In this document: positions 57,682 to 64,000 of the stretch, piece after piece
Position numbering within the stretch: the first letter of the stretch is position 1
Layout: each line of letters starts with the position of its first letter
Assembly: GCA_963773035.1 (NCBI GenBank)
Contig: CAVYZX010000005.1
Span: 62,001 to 126,000 of the forward strand
From: CAVRXZ01 sp963773035
GTDB taxonomy: Bacteria > Acidobacteriota > Vicinamibacteria > Vicinamibacterales > CAVVIG01
Direction: 5' to 3'
Length of the DNA stretch: 64,000 bases
Program-made: the position numbers and the translations under genes
The notes under the pieces: model-generated
What the model saw: only the letters and a program-made list of their open reading frames with translations
Database searches by the model: none
What the model was told of the DNA's origin: nothing

Positions 57682-57712
57682 TAGCCTCGCGTTTGCAGGC
57701 CTAACCGCCTGC
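57671..57712. repeat. Diverged copy of the double-hairpin element
   Basis: GCGCGGGGC-ATTA-GCCTCGCG followed by GCAGGC-CTAACC-GCCTGC. Its two-hairpin layout matches the element at 18352-18394 (both about 43 bases, each with the TTA-containing loop). It overlaps the N-terminal codons of the SGNH lipoprotein, so the start there is uncertain. Confidence 0.7.
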
Positions 57713-57770
57713 GCCACAAAAAGAGCGCCCATCCCTTCAAAAAGTATATCTGGGGCGGAGCCCCATCTGA

Positions 57771-59564
57771 TTACGAAGCAGACGAGAGTCGATTCAAGTG
57801 GATTTGGAGGCGAAGCAGATCAACCCGATGATCCCGGCAAGCAGCCTCGAGCTTCAGAAGACGATCGACGTCGACGAGATGGGACTGCAGCACCACGCAA
57901 TCCACTTCGTCGCGCTCGACCATGGTCACGAGGCTGTTGAAGTTTCCCAGCACCGAATAGCCTTCGACTCGCGTTCGATGGTGCAGTGGATCGTCATCGA
58001 CGAATCCAACGATCTTCAGGGAAACATCCGTCCCGAACGCCGCGCGGATCGTCGCCAGGCTGGCGCCGTTGCCGCATCCGTAGACGACGCAACGCCGCCC
58101 CTCGGTGCTGCGACGGAGCGCGAACTCTCCCGTCAGCCTGATTGACGCCCGCGTCCCTGCCAGCAGCAGCAGCAAGAGGGCGGCATCGATCACGAAGACG
58201 GCGCGTGAGTAGTCGACAAATCGGTACGCGTACAGGATCACCATCTGCGCCGCAACCGTGCCGACCAGAACACCCTTGGCAAACACCACGGCATCCATCA
58301 GACCGAAGTACCGCCACGTGCCACGATAGCCGCCCGCGATGTAGAGGCACAAAAGCTGAGTCACGATCACGACGGGAAGAGAGCGGATGAAGAACGGATA
58401 ATTCGACGTCAGCTCGGCTCCCTCGAACCGCAGTCGGTAAGCCATGTAGTACGCGAGGGGGATCAGGCAAAGGTCGAGGAGGATCTCACCGATTCGCTGT
58501 CGGTACACGAAGTTGGCGAGGATCGGCGTGATGGTCTCGCCTTGCAGCTTTGCGGCGTCGCCTTCTTGATAGATGCGGATATGCGCGAGACAGATGCCGA
58601 AGATGATCATGGCCAGCAGAAACACGAGCGCGACGAGGACGACAAGTCCGTGATCGGGGCGCTGCATCAGCAGCGAGATCGTCCCGCCGGCAGCCGCCAG
58701 AAGCCACAAGGTCAGCACGGCCCGCGGCTCCGACAAACCAATCGCCACAAGCCGATGAGACGAGTGATCGCGGCCGCCCTGCGAGGGTTTGCGTCCGGAC
58801 AGCAGCCGCACGATCGTCACGAAGGTCGTGTCGAAAATCGGAATCATGAGCAGCAGCACCGGCGCGACAACGGTCGAGACGAGCCTCGATGTGCCGCTCG
58901 ATTCCGGGCTCGCCAGCAACGTAATCGACGCGATATTGAGCCCCAGGAACAGGCTGCCGGTGTCTCCCATGAAGATCGATGCCGGATGGATGTTGTAGAT
59001 GAAGAAACCTGCGGTGCCGCCGAGCAGGGCCGAAAGATACAGGGCCTGCGATGTGACTCCGGAATCGTTCGTGAGGCCGATCAGCAGGAATGTGCCGGCC
59101 ACCAGCGCCGTGCCGGCGCAAAGGCCATCCATGTTGTCGAGCAAGTTGAAGGCGTTGGTGATTCCGACGATCCAGAACAACGTGAGCATGGCATCGCCCA
59201 ACATGGACTGGGTCCATCCCAGGCGATAGCCGAAGAACAGGAGCGCCGATGCCACACTGATCTGGGCGACGAGCTTCGTCGACGCCTTGAGCGACAGCAC
59301 GTCGTCGGCGAGCCCGAATGCAGCGATCGCGACGCCGCAGCCGAGCAATTCGAGAAGCTCGAGACGTGGATGTGTGGTCAGTGCGATCGCTAAGGTCGAC
59401 AGGACAATCGCCACGCCGCCACAGAGTGCAGTCGGGCGCCGGTGCCAACGATCCTTCTTGGGTTGTTCGACGAAGCCGGCCCGGCGAGCCACGAGCCGAC
59501 AGATTGGCGTCAGGATCGAGGAGATGCCGAATGCGAGAAGGAACGGGATCGCCAGAGTGGCCAT
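57771..59564 (-). CDS. Fused polyprenyl-phosphate N-acetylglucosamine-1-phosphate transferase and CapD-type nucleotide-binding protein
   Basis: A 597-residue protein. Residues about 1-330 are a WecA/MraY-like transferase: AFNLLDNMDGLCAGTALVAG, SIFMGDTGSLFLGL and HSSHRLV (metal/donor site DNMDG and HSSHR). From about 360 follows a region with RQRIGEILLDLCLIPLAYYMAYRLRFEG and two or three helices, typical of CapD/WbaP N-termini, and then a Rossmann-like domain: CVVYGCGNGASLATIRA, VGFVDDDPLHHRTRVEGYSVLG. The C-terminal epimerase domain of CapD is missing. It would start lipid-linked glycan synthesis by attaching a sugar phosphate to undecaprenyl phosphate. Such a fusion is notable. Confidence 0.85.
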   Translation of the reverse strand: MATLAIPFLLAFGISSILTPICRLVARRAGFVEQPKKDRWHRRPTALCGGVAIVLSTLAIALTTHPRLELLELLGCGVAIAAFGLADDVLSLKASTKLVAQISVASALLFFGYRLGWTQSMLGDAMLTLFWIVGITNAFNLLDNMDGLCAGTALVAGTFLLIGLTNDSGVTSQALYLSALLGGTAGFFIYNIHPASIFMGDTGSLFLGLNIASITLLASPESSGTSRLVSTVVAPVLLLMIPIFDTTFVTIVRLLSGRKPSQGGRDHSSHRLVAIGLSEPRAVLTLWLLAAAGGTISLLMQRPDHGLVVLVALVFLLAMIIFGICLAHIRIYQEGDAAKLQGETITPILANFVYRQRIGEILLDLCLIPLAYYMAYRLRFEGAELTSNYPFFIRSLPVVIVTQLLCLYIAGGYRGTWRYFGLMDAVVFAKGVLVGTVAAQMVILYAYRFVDYSRAVFVIDAALLLLLLAGTRASIRLTGEFALRRSTEGRRCVVYGCGNGASLATIRAAFGTDVSLKIVGFVDDDPLHHRTRVEGYSVLGNFNSLVTMVERDEVDCVVLQSHLVDVDRLLKLEAACRDHRVDLLRLQIHLNRLSSAS

Positions 59565-59663
59565 GCAGCGGTGTGCGAATTGTAGAACCTACGACGAGCG
59601 CGCACAACCTAAGCTCAGCGCGCAGCAGGGGATCGAACCAGCTCAGCGGTTCGCCTGCTGGAC

Positions 59664-61718
59664 TCAACCCGGCGGCGCGTCGACGAATTCCCAGCCCACC
59701 AAGAGACCGAGCTCCCGGGTGTCTCTCAGCCCGAAATCAGCAGGCCGCACCGAACGGCTCACCCGGGTTTCCACGAGGAGGCGCATCGCGCCCTCGGGAA
59801 GTTGAACGTAGTGCGTGATGGGCTGCACGCCGGCAACCTTCGTCGCGACGGCGAGTTGACCTGCGCACCACATCTTCACGTCAACCGGACCTTTGGCGAT
59901 ATTCAGGCTGTCTACAGACAGCGTCACCTTGACCCAACGGGTTTGCGGGAATAGGACCGCGACGGCATGACGGCCAGTCCAGACGTTGGAGGGTTTGGCA
60001 AGATCGACACGTTCAGGCTCTGAAAAGCCGTAATAGTACGGAAAGCCGACATCGACGGCGAGCTGAGGAATCCGCAACCGATGGCGTGCCGTATACGCCG
60101 TGCCCGCCACCGACGCAGCGACGATCGCCCAGATCACCAGCCAGTTCCACCTGCCCAGGCGCATAGCCTCTGCCGTCTGGCCTACCGACTCGCGCGGCAC
60201 CACGGTGCTGGTCGGCACACCGACCAGCGCGACGCACCAGAACGCTAGAGTCCAGAAAGTCATGGCCACGGCGACGTTGAGAGTAGGCATCCCCACGAGA
60301 GAGACGACGGCCAGCGCGACAAGCAAACCTCTGACGAGGGTCGTCGCGAACATCTTTGGTGGTGATGCTCGAGGCGATGATGTTCGGGCCGAAAGGAGAA
60401 ACCAACCAAAGCTGACAACCCACAGAATCCATCCGATGCTCCCGACGAGACCAAGCTCGGCAAATTGATGGCGATACCAATTCTGGGCATTGTCCGGAAA
60501 GAGCGTTCTGACGCCGGTCATCAAGTAATAGTGGTCCCGCACCAGAAGGTTGAAGGAACCGATACCGACACCAAAAAAGGGAAACTGCCGGATCAGATCA
60601 ATCGCAACCACGCCGTAGCCGTCACGGTCTGACAGGGTCTGCAGGAAGCGGCCCACGGACGCCGCCGACGCCGCCGGCAGCGTCAGACGAAGTCGAGCGA
60701 TCGGTCCGCGCCCGCCAGGTACCAAGAACAGCGAACCGACGACAACAGCGATTGCCAAAATGGCAGCGACCGCACACGCAATCTGGGCCCTACGCGAGTA
60801 CCGATTCTTGGCGAATGCCGACCACGCCCCGTAAGCCAGCGACCCCAGCGCGATGACCGCGAAGCCGAGGGCGCTGCGCGCACCAGAAGCCCAAAGCGCA
60901 AGCCACGAAACCACCAGTCCGCAGCCCGCAAGGACTTGAAAGAATCGGTTGCGGGTCAACGCTGCCGCAGCAACGAGTGCCGGACCACCCAACGCCGCGA
61001 CAATCCCGAATGGATTCGCATCACGCATCGTCCCGGACGCCCGGTGAAGACTGCCGAACAGGCCGAAGTTCAAGAACAACATGTCGCCGAAAAGTTGGTA
61101 AATCCCGACGCCTGTCGTGATCAACCAGCTCCCTGCCAGAGCCGGGAGCAGTCGACGCCGAAATCGCCGCTCATCACCTCCGAACGCGCCACACAACCAG
61201 TCGAACCACAACAGCCCGACTCCAAGCGTCGAGGCGACGTCGCAGATCCAGACGATCCCAAGGGGCCGAAGCGCCTCGATGTCCGAACGGTTCAAGTGAT
61301 ACGCGTTGACCAGAAGATCGGGCTTGAAGTCGAACTCGCGCATGACCGCGACTGGCCATGTCAGCGCGATCGTGAGCGCCCAGAGAACGAGCGGCGCCTT
61401 CCACGGCTGAGGAAACCCCCAACTCCGTCGAGCACTCGCCGGAATCATGGTGCCCAACAATGCCGCCAGCCAGATGGTTCCGTAGAAAACGGAGTAGCCG
61501 CCGTGCGTCAACTCCAACACTGCAGGCATCAGGAAGATGAAGAAGAGAACGATCGCGGTGGACACATCGGCGAGGACAAGGCTGGCGATGGCCGAAATGA
61601 GGAAGACAGCGATTGTAATCGGCAGCTGGTTGGGCCACGCCCGCGCTGCAAGATAAGCCTCGAGGAGGATAGCCATCGCGACCGACAGGAGAACGATCAG
61701 TTTGGTCGCGTAGTCCAC
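59664..61718 (-). CDS. O-antigen polymerase/ligase-like membrane protein
   Basis: The GTG at 61718, with AGGACC upstream, is preferred over TTG 61745; 684 residues. About a dozen hydrophobic helices. The large periplasmic loop before the C-terminal helices carries FFGVGIGSFNLLVRDHYYLM and WYRHQFAELGLVGSIGWILW, matching the WaaL/Wzy 'G.G...F......H......AE.G..G' pattern with the H-x-x-x-x-E-L-G core. A C-terminal soluble beta-domain (RVDLAKPSNVWTGRHAVAV..., ending in VGWEFVDAPPG) is additional. It would polymerise or ligate lipid-linked glycan on the periplasmic side. Confidence 0.8.
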   Translation of the reverse strand: MDYATKLIVLLSVAMAILLEAYLAARAWPNQLPITIAVFLISAIASLVLADVSTAIVLFFIFLMPAVLELTHGGYSVFYGTIWLAALLGTMIPASARRSWGFPQPWKAPLVLWALTIALTWPVAVMREFDFKPDLLVNAYHLNRSDIEALRPLGIVWICDVASTLGVGLLWFDWLCGAFGGDERRFRRRLLPALAGSWLITTGVGIYQLFGDMLFLNFGLFGSLHRASGTMRDANPFGIVAALGGPALVAAAALTRNRFFQVLAGCGLVVSWLALWASGARSALGFAVIALGSLAYGAWSAFAKNRYSRRAQIACAVAAILAIAVVVGSLFLVPGGRGPIARLRLTLPAASAASVGRFLQTLSDRDGYGVVAIDLIRQFPFFGVGIGSFNLLVRDHYYLMTGVRTLFPDNAQNWYRHQFAELGLVGSIGWILWVVSFGWFLLSARTSSPRASPPKMFATTLVRGLLVALAVVSLVGMPTLNVAVAMTFWTLAFWCVALVGVPTSTVVPRESVGQTAEAMRLGRWNWLVIWAIVAASVAGTAYTARHRLRIPQLAVDVGFPYYYGFSEPERVDLAKPSNVWTGRHAVAVLFPQTRWVKVTLSVDSLNIAKGPVDVKMWCAGQLAVATKVAGVQPITHYVQLPEGAMRLLVETRVSRSVRPADFGLRDTRELGLLVGWEFVDAPPG

Positions 61719-61809
61719 AGCATGCGGTCCTGCGCCGACAGACAAGGCTGCTGCGCTTGCTTCAGGTCACCGGGTCCAGCCATTATTGTCCATCGCGGTG
61801 GCAAGACAC

Positions 61810-62781
61810 ATGAGCGAGCGGCCACAGGTCGCCGAAGTCGCGGACGTCTCCGACGAGGCCGTCGAATTGGAAGAGTGCGTCTGCGCAAACTGCGGGACGG
61901 CTGGAGGCTCGGTGCTGCTTGTGGGCAGCGATCGGCTGCACAATCTGCCGGGATCGTTCGCGGTTGTGCGCTGCGATCGATGCGGATTGATGAGGACGAA
62001 TCCGCGTCCTACGAGGCGCTCGATTCGAAGGTTCTATCCCGAAGACTACGGGCCTTACCTCGAAACGGCACGCGAGAACTCGAGCCGCGCTCGCTCGATC
62101 CTCCGCACGATCGCCGATCCGCTCGACACCGCGATTCCCGTCGTCCCGAAAGGGCGGCTTTTGGAAATCGGCGCTGCGTCTGGCAACTACATGGTGCAGA
62201 TGCAACGGCAAGGGTGGGACGTCACGGGAATCGAGGTCGACGCGACGTCCGCCCAACGGGCCGCCGATCGAACCGGTGCCCGCGTCCTGCGCGACGACAC
62301 GTGGATGACAGCCCTCAAAAATGAACAATTCGACCTGATCTGCGCGTGGATGGTGTTCGAGCACCTTCACGAGCCGACGGCAGCCTTCGAACGCTGCTTC
62401 AACTGGCTGAAACCGGGGGGGTGGCTGGCGTTCAGTGTGCCAGACGGCGGAAGCTGGCAGTTTCGAACCTTTCAGACCAACTGGTTTGCTCTCCAGGTCC
62501 CGACCCATCTCTACCATTTCACGGCTCCCCTGCTGACAGACATCCTTCGACGACTCGGGTACGAGCAGATCACGATCAAGTGGCAGCGGACTTTGATTGA
62601 TGTCGCGATCAGCCTCGCCCTCGTCGTGGAGAACGCCTACGGGACCACCGTCGGCACCCGCGCGCGGCAGGTCGCCAATTCCTTGGCGTCTCGGGCCGTC
62701 TCGAGAGGCCTCGGCATCGTGGCAGCACCGCTCCACTTGACCGGGCGTCTCACGGTTTGGGCCCAAAAGCCTCTCTCATGA
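61810..62781 (+). CDS. Class I SAM methyltransferase with N-terminal zinc-ribbon-like segment
   Basis: The ATG at 61810 gives 323 residues. The N-terminal region has paired Cys motifs (CVCANCGT and RCDRCGLM) as in sugar-type C-methyltransferases. Methyltransferase motif I is LLEIGAASGNYMVQMQRQGW, followed by GIEVDATSAQRAADR, and VFEHLHEPTAAFERCFNWLKPGG completes the core. It ends with a hydrophobic helix region (VAISLALVVENAYG). It probably methylates a glycan precursor in the polysaccharide locus. It is divergent from the polymerase gene and runs towards the GT4 gene with 22 bases between. Confidence 0.87.
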   Translation: MSERPQVAEVADVSDEAVELEECVCANCGTAGGSVLLVGSDRLHNLPGSFAVVRCDRCGLMRTNPRPTRRSIRRFYPEDYGPYLETARENSSRARSILRTIADPLDTAIPVVPKGRLLEIGAASGNYMVQMQRQGWDVTGIEVDATSAQRAADRTGARVLRDDTWMTALKNEQFDLICAWMVFEHLHEPTAAFERCFNWLKPGGWLAFSVPDGGSWQFRTFQTNWFALQVPTHLYHFTAPLLTDILRRLGYEQITIKWQRTLIDVAISLALVVENAYGTTVGTRARQVANSLASRAVSRGLGIVAAPLHLTGRLTVWAQKPLS

Positions 62782-62803
62782 CGGCCGAGGCATACACCAA
62801 CCC

Positions 62804-63868
62804 ATGAAAGTGCTGGTTCTTGCCAAGTATGGTGCCAGGGCGGCCAGCACGAGATACCGCTTTCTGCAGTACTTTCCCGCCCTGAAGAAGGCGGGGATCG
62901 ACGTCACGATGTCGGTGCTTCTCGACGATCAGTATCTCGCGCAGAAGCTCGACGCGGACCGAGTGCCAATCTGGTCTGCGGCGCGAGGATTCGCCCGACG
63001 CTTGCGCGCCCTTCTCAACGCCAGTGCCTTTGATGTCATCGTGGTCCATTGCGAGATTTTTCCGTATCTCCCCGCATGGGTCGAACAGTTCCTCCGGTGG
63101 CGCCGCATTCCGTACATCGTCGACTTTGATGACGCGATCTTTCATAACTACGATCTGCACCGAAGTCGACTGGTCAGGCACTTTCTTGGCCACAAGTTCG
63201 CCCGTGCCCTTGCCGGCAGTGCCCTCGTGATCGCAGGGAATGAATATCTTGCGTCGTACGCGAAACGATCGAACGAGCGGGTCGAGACGCTTCCAACGGT
63301 CGTCGATGTGGAGCGCTATCGGCCCGGGCAACGAGACCGGGCCGGCGAGCCGTTTACGGTTGGTTGGATGGGCTCTCCGTCGACTGCCCCATATCTCTCT
63401 GAAATCGAGACGGCGTTGCGCCGCTTCTTCAGCAGCCACGCCGGGCGTTTGGTGTTGGTCGGCTCTGGCGCCGTCCCGCTCAGCGGCCTGCCTCTGGAGG
63501 TGCACCGCTGGTCCGAAGCGAAAGAGCTCGAGGAGCTGATCGATTTCGACGTCGGAATCATGCCGCTGCCGGACACGCCCTGGACGCGGGGAAAGTGCGG
63601 TTTCAAGCTGGTCCAGTACATGGCCGTGGGACTCCCCGTAGTCGCTTCGCCAGTGGGCGTCAACTCCACGCTCGTCGAGCACGGCGTCGACGGATATCTG
63701 GCGTCGAGTTCGGCCGAGTGGCTGAACGCGCTCGCGGCCCTCGCCGAAGACCGATCGCTGCGCAGCGCGATGGGCGACACCGGGCGGGTGAAGATCGAGC
63801 GACAGTACAGCCTCCAGGCCACAGCACCACGGTTGGTCGCGCTGCTGAAGGAAGCCGCCTCATTGTGA
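62804..63868 (+). CDS. GT4-type (GT-B) glycosyltransferase
   Basis: A 354-residue cytoplasmic glycosyltransferase. N-domain: MKVLVLAKYGARAASTRYRF, KAGIDVTMSVLLDD. Linker region: VDFDDAIFHNYD and NEYLASYAKRSNERVETLP (N-E-Y-L typical of GT4). Donor-binding C-domain: FTVGWMGSPSTAPYLSEIE, LVLVGSG and the E-x7-E-like GIMPLPDTPWTRGKCGFKLVQYMAVGLPVVASPVG. The donor and acceptor sugars cannot be predicted. It is in the same direction as the methyltransferase and overlaps the next start by 4 bases (GTGA), so the three are likely one operon. Confidence 0.9.
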   Translation: MKVLVLAKYGARAASTRYRFLQYFPALKKAGIDVTMSVLLDDQYLAQKLDADRVPIWSAARGFARRLRALLNASAFDVIVVHCEIFPYLPAWVEQFLRWRRIPYIVDFDDAIFHNYDLHRSRLVRHFLGHKFARALAGSALVIAGNEYLASYAKRSNERVETLPTVVDVERYRPGQRDRAGEPFTVGWMGSPSTAPYLSEIETALRRFFSSHAGRLVLVGSGAVPLSGLPLEVHRWSEAKELEELIDFDVGIMPLPDTPWTRGKCGFKLVQYMAVGLPVVASPVGVNSTLVEHGVDGYLASSSAEWLNALAALAEDRSLRSAMGDTGRVKIERQYSLQATAPRLVALLKEAASL

Positions 63869-64000
63869 GCGCCGAAAAACAGGAATTGAGCCGGTCCCTC
63901 CGCGTATTAGTGGTCGTGCTCGCCGCCCTGATCGCGTTCTTCTTTCCGAGCTCCGTTGGCGGCGTCATCTCGCGCACACTCACAGGGGCATCCCTCGTAC
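63865..64000 (+). CDS. Start of a membrane protein in the polysaccharide operon (truncated by the window)
   Basis: A GTG at 63865 overlaps the GT4 stop by 4 bases. The 45 visible residues read MSAEKQELSRSLRVLVVVLA and ALIAFFFPSSVGGVISRTLTG, a short cytoplasmic start followed by a hydrophobic helix. The frame is open to base 64000. Possibly a further polymerase, flippase or transporter; only the first helix can be seen. Confidence 0.6.
   Translation, partial: MSAEKQELSRSLRVLVVVLAALIAFFFPSSVGGVISRTLTGASLV

Noticed and set aside
60936..62324. A 462-codon plus-strand frame across the polymerase-like gene and methyltransferase start
   Set aside because: Crosses two opposite-strand genes, no domain, typical GC-rich antisense frame.

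Overview
The window is high-GC, densely packed bacterial chromosome. The gene content points to Acidobacteriota, most likely a Vicinamibacterales-type soil lineage. The signs are three secreted PQQ-type beta-propeller dehydrogenases in one block, a Ser/Thr kinase-TPR protein, paired DinB proteins, DUF6152 with secreted 'PRTxDGKPDxxG' proteins, an M1 peptidase, and short direct or inverted repeats in many gaps. This placement rests on recalled family distributions; no marker gene was searched.

Layout. 1-2.9 kb: end of an ankyrin protein, a DinB protein, two consecutive decayed hydrolase genes and tRNA-Arg(ACG). 3.2-10.9 kb: TonB-like protein, moaB (frameshifted)-moeA, a small membrane protein, an outer-membrane barrel, a zinc-ribbon membrane protein, an M1 peptidase with a polytopic membrane protein, and a lone winged-helix regulator. 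11.1-19.8 kb: metabolism and housekeeping (transketolase, a toroid-like protein, DUF4149, isocitrate/isopropylmalate-type dehydrogenase, glycerol-phosphate acyltransferase, proline dehydrogenase, a conserved Cys protein, CCA-adding enzyme). 19.9-34.4 kb: a secreted/periplasmic oxidation block (three quinoproteins, a cytochrome c, a metallo-beta-lactamase-fold enzyme, a YeiH-type transporter, several secreted proteins of unknown function), closed by a kinase-TPR sensor. 34.6-42.7 kb: epimerase, a ligase-ACP-acyltransferase fusion, infA, a DEAD-box helicase, a BRCT/MerR-like/TPR protein and glucokinase. 42.7-50 kb: secreted protein, GlcG/HbpS-like protein, the overlapping pntAA-pntAB-pntB-membrane-PHP operon, thiS-thiG. 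50-64 kb: a surface polysaccharide locus (two methyltransferases, two GT-C membrane glycosyltransferases, GT2, an SGNH hydrolase, a fused GlcNAc-1-P-transferase/nucleotide-binding protein, an O-antigen polymerase-like protein, GT4) that runs off the right edge.

How the genes fit together. The quinoproteins would oxidise alcohols or sugars in the periplasm and pass electrons to the adjacent cytochrome c; transhydrogenase, transketolase, glucokinase and the dehydrogenase support NADPH and carbon supply. The right-hand locus would start glycans on a lipid carrier, extend them (GT2, GT4, GT-C), modify them (methyltransferases, SGNH) and polymerise them.

Two themes deserve attention. Several genes carry single reading-frame breaks (moaB, cca, the helicase, the SGNH lipoprotein, and both hydrolases near the tRNA). 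These are either assembly indels or real decay; the internal deletion in the first hydrolase is more than a single-base error. Short repeats (AGGGCTC-type heptamer arrays, TTTA-loop hairpins and GAAGCCGG hairpins) sit right at gene boundaries, sometimes containing the stop codon. No CRISPR array, rRNA, transposase or prophage was seen.
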